Below the pieces are notes generated by a model. That model saw only the letters and a list, made by a program, of their open reading frames with translations, had not been told where the DNA came from and did not search any database. The position numbers were made by a program, and so were the translations under genes. Of a stretch of DNA of 64,000 nt, positions 55,393 to 64,000 are shown one piece after another. The stretch's first letter is position 1. Every line of letters starts with the position of its first letter. Origin of the DNA: Dactylorhiza incarnata (taxonomy: Eukaryota; Streptophyta; Magnoliopsida; Asparagales; Orchidaceae); the NCBI GenBank assembly GCA_033032865.1, contig JAWHQI010000327.1, forward strand, positions 1,946,501 through 2,010,500. The letters are read 5' to 3'.

Positions 55393-56401
55393 TGTTGGGT
55401 ATAGTTCCCGTAATTTGTGGAGAAAACTGTGGATTTGAGCTTGACTGACTCAAATTTGGTGGCGCTGAGTCTAATAACTAAATGGGGAGACATGTGGATG
55501 GAGGCCCTAGTAGGAGGCAAACTGGAGATTTGAAGGAAGATTATCAGAATCACAAGTTTCTTCACTTAGTCGAAAAAAGGGAGATTTAATGAGATAATTT
55601 TCTCCTAAGTATGAAAGCGACTTTTTGACCATGCTTTTCAAGCATGTGATTCATGCCAAGTGTGAAAATAGGTAGCCATCTTTGACTGTGAAATCAACAT
55701 GTGCTCTTGAAGGAAGCTTCTAGGAAAGTGCCCAGAGGAAGCTTCATGACATATGCTTTTGACCGAGGGAAGCTTCATGGAAGCTTCATGCACATGCCGC
55801 ATCTACCACCTCTACCCCCTTGGTTTTTGCCTTATAAATAGGTATGAAGGAGGAGGGGTAAGACATCCACTTCTCTCCCATCTCAAGCATTGAAAGAGTT
55901 TCTAGAGAGGCCTTTGTGGTAAGCGTCTTAGTTTGAGGAGAGCTTTCAGATGTCTCTGCAACGTTGACAAGGAATACTTCACCTACACTGATTGGATCTG
56001 GAGCAGACTTGGGCAAGGATTTGAAGAGGCATCTTGAGGAGGATTTGTGTAATCCATCTCATCCGCCACTGTTGGTAACTTACAATTTTTCTGCTCCTGC
56101 TTATTCTGTATTATTGTGTGGTGCGAAGTTGGTGAAGATCCTGTGTGGATCGAGGAGAGATAGCCTTGTAACTGCCTATTTGTTTTTACACATTTTTAGT
56201 GGCGTCTTTTCGGGTTGGACTTCGATCGTCCCATGGTTTTCACCTTATTGGGTTTCCACGTTAAATTTGTGTCACTTTTATTGTTGTTAGTTTGTGTTGT
56301 GTTTGGTTGTGTATCAGCATACCGCTAAGCGGTCATGCAGGTACTTGCTCGAACTAATTTGCAGGTGCTCTGGCCGGGCTTGTGTGCTCTCTAGCCCAAC
56401 A
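55393..56401 (+). mobile_element. 3' LTR of the copia element
   Basis: TGTTGGGTATAG follows the purine tract AGCAAAGGGGATAAAT (55377-55392), and the LTR ends CTAGCCCAACA. A TATA box (TTATAAATAGG) lies near 55833. Full length 1,009 bp. Confidence 0.9.
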
Positions 56402-58226
56402 ATATAGAAATGAAAAAACACTAATTAATGATTGCTCACATGATCAGAAATCCTCCAAATAGAAAACCGTACTATGTACCATTTCTTGTGGATGTTTAAT
56501 CTGTGATATGCATATGGGATGCCCATGTTTCTACAATATGCTCATGAAACCTTGTCCATGACGAGAATATTGATGATAATGGACAATTTTCACATAAGAA
56601 TAATAGACTAAAATGATTCTATTTATGAATCAAATGAAAATAAGTTTTGGCATTGTCGGTGGCATAGAATGTAGTGGAAGAAATATAAACTATTGATCAC
56701 TTGAAAGCTTTATTACACCAACGTTGTGGCAAAATGCAATTACAAGACTTGTATCTCGTAATGACATCCAATTTTCATCTGGGTTGGGAGTCACTGTGCA
56801 ACCAAGAGATTCTACAATTGTTTTCGAATAATGTTGCATATACTACATCATATAAAATATTGTGATTTTTAAATTCGAAGTAGAGATCCTTCCTTATACC
56901 CAATTTTGTGATTTTCAACGTGATTTATGTTGTGAAGGAGTTCTAAGCTGATAATTTATCATCTTTAATTTGTGCAGTCAAGTTGGCACTTGCTTTTAGT
57001 TTTTTTGCTTCATTTTTTTTATCTTCCATCAAAACATGATCAGAATGAGATGGTTCACATTTTGTGGATTTTTAATCATTTTGAATTTTTTTTGAAACTT
57101 CTTTTTGGTCTTTCATTCAACTGTAAAGGAACTAAAGGCTCTGCCATTAATTTAGCTAGATGGCATATCAACTAATTTTTGGAGTTTACATTTTCTTTCT
57201 TTCTTTTGTTGATCAATCGAAACAGTAAATCTTCAAACAATTACTTCAATTTCAATGCTATAATATCAATTGAAACATCAACGTCTTATTTATCTTCTGA
57301 TTTTGTTTCCTACAAAATCATCTACTTCCAATGTCTATGTACCAACCATATGGGATACGACTTTGATTGAGTTATACATGTCGAAAGCTCATGGGAACAA
57401 GGTAAACTTAATGTGAACCTCTTCTTGTGTGTGCATTCACGAGCTTGCTTAAATTACATACCTTTCCTAACCAAGTATTGTTCCTCCTTAATGCACTCTT
57501 ATAAGGTCTTAAGAGATACATGCCCCAATAAGTACAAGTTTACAAACTCGGTATACTCTTTATTAACTTGTATACAACTTTTCCCAAAAGACCTCTTAAT
57601 ACCAGTATGTTGACTTTTGATCATCTGAACAAATGTCTTTCGTATGATTGTCAAATTTCCAATAAATTCTTCAAGAAATTTTTTAATTGACTATGAGCAC
57701 TTTCAACTAGATTTGTGCTAGTACTACCTCAATGTTAATACTTGACATTCCACGTAGAAAAAAAAATATTTCTTGTATGTTCAAGTCATGATGTGCTGAC
57801 ATACCCTAATGCTTTTGCATAATCTACAGAGAACTCAACCACTAGTGTGTTGACTGTCATAATTAAGTCACTCTTCATTGTTGCTTCAATTAACTGCTGT
57901 TATGCACACTTAAAACACTTAATTTTTTTCCTTTTGCTTAAAAAATCTTTTGCAATTAGCCAATATATTTTTACTTATGCGTATATGACACAAAATATTT
58001 TTTGAACTGTGGAAATATAGCTCTAATTGCATTTATTAAAAGAAGTTCTCTATTTATTACCAATACAAATGTCAATGAATTTAATTCAAATACTGATTTG
58101 AAACATTCCAGTGCCCACCTATAACTAACTTCTATTTCATATGACATGCAAGTGAAACAAGAAAAGAAAGGTTGGTATGTGGAGGTTACTACGGTAATGA
58201 CATGTGAGACATGTTAGTCTTATACA
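56402..58226. other. AT-rich intergenic DNA, nothing recognised
   Basis: No domain-bearing ORF and no element ends seen. Confidence 0.5.
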
Positions 58227-59407
58227 TGCAGTTTTTAAGACCCCCTCCTAAGAATTAGGCATTACCTAAGGGAGTCTTATGCCCAGAGTAACCACCCAAC
58301 GATAAAAAAGGGCACTCAGACTAACTCTTACCACATGATGCTTACCCTGTCAGGGAACATCATCACAGAACCATCAATTTATGTAGCGAATGGGTAATCA
58401 ACTGAAATCATATGTGTTGAAACCAGAGAACTGGATTCGACGTTCGAAATGGGTATGCAACTGACCCTTACTTCACCTGAGGTAGAACGCGTGACCGGTC
58501 GCTGAGAGTCGAAGAACCTTGCACTGAAGAAGACTTGAAACCCAAAACACACCCATTGAGCTGCAGTGAGGAGGTCCCACCACAAACGGTGAAGATCAAA
58601 GAGAGCTTCCCCTCCCAATCCAATGCTGAGCCTGGGCACCCTAGAGAGCACTAAGGAGAACATGATTGTCGATCTTAGCTGACAGAGGGCTGGAGTGCTT
58701 GCTTACAAGTAACACGCGAGGGAGAGAAGAAGAGAGGTCCCTCCAAAGGTGCCCATGGGGGTCTACTTATAGACTTCTTGAAATTTGGATGTGGATAGCC
58801 GAATTCTGTTATCTGTAGCTCAACTCTGAATCCAAACCAACGACTACGGCCGCGACATGGGGGAGTGGGACTCAAGAAGTCCACTCCCTCTTGCTGGGGG
58901 CCGGGGGAGTGGACCGAGTGGTCCATTGCCTGGGCTGGGTGAGTGGACCATTCGGTCCACTCCCCATAGGGGCGAGTGGACCCGTGGTCCACTCGCCCGA
59001 ATGCCTGGGCGAGTGGAACATGGTCCACTCGCCCAGGGCTGGGCGAGTGGACCAGTGGTCCACTCACCTCTGCCTTGGGCGAGTGGACCACTAGGTCCAC
59101 TCGCCCAAGCGGGGAAGTATACCTACGATCTGCTTCCCCTTCCCCCGGGCCTTATCTCACTATTTTAGTCAGTTTCGGTTGTCTCCAATCGGTCGTTCCA
59201 CTTGTCATGGCCACTTCTCCGCCCTAGTATCGATGAACTACGGGTTATACGCAATCCCCATTTTTTTCGGGTTCGACATGAGCACGGAAAAATAATGGAT
59301 CACCCGTGGTTCAGAGAGACGGGCATTGAGAACGCGGTGATTGAACTTTTAAAAGACGGTTCAATTAGAACTAAACACAAGAATGACAAACCTTTCTCCA
59401 CTTAACA
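58227..59407 (-). mobile_element. 3' LTR of the Tat-like remnant (inferred borders)
   Basis: On minus it starts TGTTAAGTGGAG right after the purine tract and could end TTAAAAACTGCA at 58227. A TATA box (CTATAAGTAG) lies on minus at 58763-58772. No partner LTR is available to confirm the ends. Confidence 0.55.
58863..59106. repeat. array of seven GAGTGGACC/GGTCCACTC hairpins
   Basis: Near-perfect inverted repeats occur at 58863, 58915, 58940, 58971, 59008, 59041 and 59077. The consensus is GGGCGAGTGGACC, a 2-5 base loop, GGTCCACTCGCCC. Loops vary while stems are conserved. The array lies about 100-340 bp upstream of the LTR TATA box in the sense direction. Confidence 0.92.
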
Positions 59408-59419
59408 ACCCTCCCGTGA

Positions 59420-60490
59420 ACCGAGCTCAACTGGAGGTGGAGAAAGCTCAACACCTCTGGTAGAGCTGAACTCAACTTGAGGTGGAGGGAACTTTACGCC
59501 TCTAGTCGAGTTGAACTCAACTTTAGGTGGAGGAAGCTCAACACCTCTAGTCGAGCCGAACTCAACTTTAGGTGGAGGAAGCTCAACACCTCTAGTTGAG
59601 CTGAACTCCTTGAGGTGGAGGTAAGCTCAACACCTCTAGTCGAGCTGAACTCAACCTGAGGTGGAGGGAACTCAACACATCTAGTCGAGCAGAACTCAAC
59701 TTTAAGTGGAGGAATCTCAACACCTCTAGTCGAGCTGAACTCAACCTGAGGTGGAGGGAACTCAACACCTCTAGTCGAGCTGAACTCAACCTGAGGTGGA
59801 GGGAACTCAACACCTCTAGTCGAGTCGAGCTCAACTTTAGGTGGAGGAAGCTCAACACCTCTAGTCGAGCTGAACTCAACTTGAGGTGGAGGGAAGCTCA
59901 ACACCTCTAGTCGAGCTGAACTCAACCTAAGGTGGAGGGAACTCAACACCTCTAGTCGAGCCAAACTCAACTTTAGGTGGACGAAGCTCAATACCTCTAG
60001 TCGAGTCGAACTTAACCTGAGGTGGAGGGAACTCAACACATCTAGTCAAGCTGAACTCAACTTGAGGTGGAGGAAAGCTCAACACATCTAGTTAAGCTGA
60101 ACTTCACCTGAGATGGAGGGAACTCAACACCTCTAGTCGAGCCGAACTCAAATTTAGGTTGAGGAAGCTCCATACCTCTAGTCGAGCTGAACTCAACCTG
60201 AGGTGGAGGGAACTCAATACCTCTAGTCGAGCTGAACTCAACCTGAGGTAGAGGGAACTCAACATCTCTAGTCGAGTCGAGGTCAACTTTAGGTGGAGGA
60301 AGCTCAACACCACTAGACGAGCTGAACTCATCCTGAGGTGAAGGCAACACAACACCTCTAGTCGAGCCGAACTCAACTTTAGGTGGAGTAAGCTCAACAC
60401 CTCCAGTCGAGCAGAACTCAAGCTGAGGTGGAGGTAACTCAACATCTCTAGTCGAGCTGAACTCAACTTTAGGTGGAGGAAACTCAACAG
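59420..60490. repeat. 45-bp satellite array, about 24 copies
   Basis: GGTGGAGG(G/A)A(A/G)CTCAACACC starts every 45 bp (59481, 59526, 59571 and so on). As 45 is a multiple of three, minus-strand ORFs run as a 15-residue repeat of the type LSSARLEVLSFLHLK. Coding is not supported. Confidence 0.95.
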
Positions 60491-60660
60491 TTCCTAGGAG
60501 CTTAGCTCAACTGGAGGTGGAGGACTTAAACACTTCCTAGGAGCTTAGCTCAATTAGAGGTGGAGGACTTTGACACTTCCTAGGAGCATAGCTCACCCGG
60601 AGGTGGAGGAACTCGACGCTTCCTAGGAGCTTAGCTCAACTGGAGGTGGAGGGACTTGCA
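60491..60660. repeat. 43-bp satellite variant, four copies
   Basis: CCTAGGAGC(T/A)TAGCTCA recurs at 60493, 60536, 60579 and 60622. It shares GGAGGTGGAGGA with the neighbouring 45-bp unit, so the two arrays have a common origin. Confidence 0.9.
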
Positions 60661-60715
60661 AGAGCCCGTCCACCGGTCTCTTTTCTCGGGGAGTTAACCA
60701 ACATCTGCCTCTCCG

Positions 60716-61016
60716 AGTGAGCCTCCCTGCCACTGACATCAACAAGCCCGGTCAGCAGACTCTCCTCGGGGCCTTAGCCAGAATCTGCCAATCCGATGAG
60801 CCTCCTAGTTGCCGACATTACCAAGCCCGATCAGTGGTCATTAGTCGGGGCATTAACCAACCTCAGTCTCCGATGAGCCTCCCAGTTGTCGGCATTACCA
60901 AGCCCGGTCAACGGTCTCTAAGTGGGGCCTTAACCAACCTCAACCTCTGATGAGCCTCCCAGCTGCCGACATTACCAAGCCCGATCAGTGGTCTCTAGTC
61001 GGGGCCTTACCTAAGG
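60716..61016. repeat. 77-bp tandem array, four copies
   Basis: GATGAGCCTCC(C/T)AGTTG starts at 60795, 60872 and 60949, with a more diverged first copy near 60718. Exact 77-bp period. Confidence 0.92.
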
Positions 61017-61150
61017 TGCTGCCTCTAAATATTTTTATTCATCATGAAGAGGTTACATATCTATTACAACGCGCTTTCTTGCGCCTACCCGTCCACATGC
61101 ATCTCAACCATCTCTTTAATCACCTCCTCCACTTCCTCCGCCTTCTTCTT

Positions 61151-62029
61151 CTATGCGATCGTGTTGACCGCAGTGATGTAGCACTGCCGCACCACCTTGG
61201 GGTCTCCCCTAACCAGGATCTGGACTCCTCCAGTGCTATATTTCAAGCACTGGTGGTAGGAGGAGGGTACGCACTTGAAGGCGATGATAAGGGGACGCCC
61301 GAAAATGGTATTGTAGCTTCTCGACGCATCCACAATGATGAACCGGCAGTTCTTCGATGTGCCCCCCAAAGTGACAAAGAGCTCGACTCCTCCCTCCACT
61401 TCCTTCCTTTCTCTGGAGGATCCGAAGAGTGGTCCATCCTTGTCCAGCACTCGCTTCGCCTCCACCTTCATATCACCAAAGGCCTTCTTGATGACCATGT
61501 TCACCGAGCTCCCGTTGTCGACCAGAATTCGGGAGACCGTGAATTTCTCGATCGTCGCCTGGATGGCAAGCACGTCGCAGAACGGATCTTCATGGGTCAG
61601 CATCTCTTGAGCTGAGAATATGATCTTCTCGCCCGAGGGAGGGGCTCAGGAGGTCGAAGCGACGCTTCAACGTAAGATGATATGGAGGCTCCCCTTCCGG
61701 GTGGCCTCTATGCCCACTCCTCAGTGGATCACCCTGATCCCGCTCAGGGTCCCCAAGTAGGCCCTTTCCTCTCATGGGTCTTCTTATTCGTTCTTTATTC
61801 CTCCTTCTCATTCTACCGGACCTTTCAGGTACAGCTGTCTCCTCTCTGTTGGGGCTCTTCTTCCTTTTCTTATCTTCAGAAACTCCGGGCAGGTGGCTGT
61901 CGCGTGACCTTCCTGCTGATGGAAGTCACAATACAGCAACGCCAACCCCCCTGCTCCCTTCCCCGCGCTACTCCTGTTCTTACGTCCTCTTCTGCGGCAT
62001 GCCATGGCCTGCAGGGGTTGGGGTTGCAA
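61151..62029 (-). pseudogene. Tat-like gag end and protease
   Basis: The zinc knuckle at about 61935-61895 reads YCDFHQQEGHATATC. After a frame change near 61600-61810 the protease follows: LTHEDPFCDVLAIQATI, then ILVDNGSSVNMV with the DNGSS active site intact, then RSYNTIFGRPLI and the segment VPSSYHQCLKY. The frame ends QILVRGDPKVVRQCYITAV at 61151-61200, where RT would follow. Confidence 0.85.
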
Positions 62030-62092
62030 TGGCCTTGGGTTCGGTCGCCACCCCGCTGGGTTGAACTATCCCTGCCCCCTGAAAGTATCCTC

Positions 62093-63265
62093 TGTTGGAC
62101 ATGTGTATCACATGTTGGAACATGGTCTTCCGCATCTCCTAGGTTTGAGAATAACAAATCCTATGTGTATTTGATCTTGTGTGTTCAAGTGTGCAGGTTA
62201 ACATAGTCCATATGACTCAAGGAGTACTCATGATGACTGCCCCCAAAAGTGAAGCCAAAATTCAAACAAGCTCACTATCGCCGGCGGTAGCGATAGCGCC
62301 CGGCGATAGCGTTGATTAGCGCCATTTCGGAAGCAATTTAAGAAGGATGTTAGCGCCTGGCGGTAGCGGATAGTGCCGGCGGTAGCGTGACGCACAGAAG
62401 GAATTGAGCAAGATGTTGCCATGGATGGGAGATTCTGCCGCGTAATTTGTTACTTAATCCGGGCTAGCGCCGGTGGTAGCGCTATCGCCGGCGGTAGCGT
62501 GAAGGCTATAAATTGGATGCCTTGGCTCCGAACTCATCATCCTCTTGAGATCCAAAACTCCAGAGTTTTTTGCCACAGCAGAGAGAGGAGAGATCAGAGA
62601 GATACTCCCACCAAAAGCTTAGAGAAGGAATTTTTGAAGGAGGATTTCTTCACGCTTCATCCGACAGGCGACCGCCTCAACAACGCTTATACTACAGCAG
62701 TCCAACGTCTCCTACTTCAGAAGTTCTTAGAGGGAGTTTTTATTATTGTTGTAATTTCAGTTTAGTTCTCTTTTTCTTGTAAATGGTTCGTTAATTCGCC
62801 TCGTGTTGGCGACTAGGTCTGGGGTAGACTTAGGGGTAATTCGCCTTGTGTTGGTGACTGGGTCTAGGGGGTGCTCGAGGCCTTTCTGGGGATAGATTGG
62901 CTAGAGCGGCTTGAGGACGTATCTGGGGAGAGATCGGCTAAAGCCAACCGGTTCGTGGGGATACTAGTCGGTATAGAAAACGAAAAAGAACTATAATTAT
63001 TCGCCTCGATTTCTAGCGTCATAGAAATCCATTTTTGTAATCAATTTTATTAATAGTAATCATGTCTCTATTTATGTAATAAAATTGATTTTGTTCTTCA
63101 TTCATCTAAATTGTTTATTATCCTCTTTTTCATCATAAATCAATTTAGATCTCTATTCAAAAATATTACTTTAATATTGCAATAATTCAAAGTTTTCTAA
63201 ATATTTACTTAAGTTTTTGAAAACCCTTATTCATCCCCCCTCTAAGGGCGCCGACCGATCCAACA
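62093..63265 (+). mobile_element. 5' LTR of a second gag-only-family element
   Basis: Starts TGTTGGACATGTGT, as do the LTRs of the 43185 element read on minus, and ends GATCCAACA at 63265. TATA box (TATAAAT, 62507-62513). Three clusters of TAGCGCCGGCGGTAGCG-like motifs lie at 62275-62500, just upstream of the TATA. Confidence 0.85.
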
Positions 63266-63266
63266 A

Positions 63267-63283
63267 GTGGTATCAAAGCGAGG
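63267..63283 (+). other. primer binding site
   Basis: GTGGTATCAAAGCGAGG directly after the LTR; initiator-Met tRNA type. Confidence 0.85.
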
Positions 63284-63315
63284 TTTTATTCCAATCGGCT
63301 TAACAACCGGGAATA

Positions 63316-64000
63316 ATGGCGTCTCATGATTTCGCTTCTACTAGTGGGGGAAATTTTTGTGAAGAAGAAAAATCACTTGCACCACCTTTATTTGAAGGGA
63401 CAAATTATAAAGGATGGAAAATCTTAATTGAAAATTTTATTAAAACCTTAGACATCGAAGTTTGGAATTTAGCAATAGCAAGACCTGCAAATGAATCAAA
63501 TAAAAAGGAACTTCAATTAAATGCAAAAGCTAAACACTATTTGTTTTGCGGTCTATCTAATGAAATTTTCAAATTAATATATTGCTTTTCAAGTGCATAT
63601 AAAGTATGGCAATGTCTTGAAGAAATGTATGATTCTCCATCTACAGGTATGGAACAATCGCAAGAACTGGAGAATATGCAAGCGTGCACAAATCATCAAG
63701 AATGCCCTCCTCATGACGAATCAATGGAGCACACATCAAAGGAAAGAGAAGAAGAAATCTTACTTTTGGAAGAGAAGTGCCAAGAAGAAGACAAAGGAAC
63801 ATTATGTTCAAATCCTCCCTCATCCAAAAGCAATGTAAGGAAATCAAACTTCATCGCTTGTACTTCTATCTCTTCATTACAATTGCTACAGAATACAAAG
63901 CGCAAAATAAAGAAATTAAAAATTGCTAATAAACTCTTGCGCTTAGAAAATAAAAATTTAAAAGCAAAAATTAATGAAGAATCAAATTCTAATTTATCTA
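63316..64000 (+). CDS. copia-type gag, open to the window edge
   Basis: The ATG at 63316 opens a frame with no stop through 64000 (228 codons so far), so the gene continues outside. It starts MASHDFASTSGGNF, then SLAPPLFEGTNYKGWKILIE and VWQCLEEMYDSPST, a UBN2-like gag. An acidic stretch (KEREEEILLLEEKCQEEDKG) and the start of a coiled coil (KRKIKKLKIANKLLRLENK) follow. It is the intact relative of 48992-50593, with the start ATG and the Trp codon that the other copy has lost. It should make the capsid protein of the retroelement particle. Confidence 0.85.
   Translation, partial: MASHDFASTSGGNFCEEEKSLAPPLFEGTNYKGWKILIENFIKTLDIEVWNLAIARPANESNKKELQLNAKAKHYLFCGLSNEIFKLIYCFSSAYKVWQCLEEMYDSPSTGMEQSQELENMQACTNHQECPPHDESMEHTSKEREEEILLLEEKCQEEDKGTLCSNPPSSKSNVRKSNFIACTSISSLQLLQNTKRKIKKLKIANKLLRLENKNLKAKINEESNSNLS

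Larger units (their letters stand above)
41886..56401 (+). mobile_element. Ty1/copia element (Tork-like), degenerate, split by a nested element
   Basis: Plus-strand order: truncated 5' LTR, primer site, gag, [nested 8.65 kb], rest of gag, protease, integrase, RT, RNase H, purine tract, 3' LTR. The 5' LTR lacks its first 370 bp or so, hence no target duplication can be tested. The pol style (end motif NGADMLMKAVSREKFKHC) resembles Tork/Tnt1-type copia elements. All domains carry stops or frameshifts. Confidence 0.88.
58227..62092 (-). mobile_element. Tat-like gypsy remnant with satellites, minus strand
   Basis: From right to left: gag knuckle and protease (62029-61151), three tandem arrays (61016-59420), a purine tract (GGGAGGG on minus near 59412) and a 3' LTR (59407-58227). 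RT, RNase H and integrase are missing. The 5' part is cut at 62092 by the LTR that starts at 62093. Confidence 0.7.

Noticed and set aside
58872..59106. CRISPR-like array of hairpin repeats
   Set aside because: Plant nuclear DNA, no cas genes, spacers of irregular length that are not unique sequence. The repeats are simple inverted repeats within an LTR.
59494..60487. Leu-rich minus-strand ORFs (LEVLSFLHLK type) as a leucine-rich-repeat protein
   Set aside because: Exact 45-bp DNA repeat, open in more than one frame, no start context or domain. It only imitates an LRR.
61682..62206. 174-residue plus-strand ORF opposite gag-protease
   Set aside because: It overlaps the recognised minus-strand zinc knuckle and crosses into the next element's LTR. 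Chance antisense frame.

Overview
This is plant nuclear DNA made almost entirely of transposable elements, most of them nested and broken, with one clear host gene. The evidence for a plant is the mix of Ty3/gypsy and Ty1/copia LTR retrotransposons with plant-type domains, initiator-Met-tRNA primer sites, plant hAT transposases with a BED zinc finger, and a plant-type peptide-N-glycanase A gene. The sequence alone does not tell me the species, or whether it is a monocot or a eudicot.

Layout. 1-7257: a dead minus-strand Ty3/gypsy element (gag, protease, RT/RNase H, integrase, 5' LTR), with a 780-bp internal tandem duplication and a 704-bp solo LTR inserted in gag. 7522-8124: a 231-bp tandem repeat whose unit carries a tRNA-like SINE head on the minus strand. 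8126-19846: a mosaic of three related LTRs (A, B, C) with UBN2-type gag remnants, containing a gypsy gag fragment (10634-12555) and a 5'-truncated copia element (12998-17650). 19847-22456: low-content DNA with an 18-bp GC-rich minisatellite. 22457-24250: intact intronless PNGase A gene, minus strand.

24701-28215: a 268-bp direct repeat interrupted by a nearly complete hAT transposon with dense ACCGGT subterminal arrays. 29000-29843: an LTR fragment related to the next element. 30134-38146: a probable small hAT-type MITE split by a complete 7.6-kb minus-strand LTR element (30238-37866, duplication GGCAT). That element lost pol but holds two tandem arrays and a three-exon gene on the opposite strand that appears to start at a TATA box inside the LTR. 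38757-39290: a long palindrome of short GC hairpins. 40248-41443: a hAT-like non-autonomous element.

41886-56401: a dead copia element whose gag is split by an 8.65-kb gag-only copia-type element (43185-51834, duplication TCTTC). 58227-62092: minus-strand Tat-like gypsy remnant, with a 3' LTR carrying a hairpin array, then 45-, 43- and 77-bp satellites and a gag-protease fragment. It is cut at 62093 by the 5' LTR of a second member of the gag-only family, whose gag frame is open to the window edge.

Two themes recur. Retroelements that lost pol have kept gag plus long non-coding or repeat-filled interiors. Several unrelated LTRs carry short tandem or inverted GC-rich repeats just upstream of their TATA box.
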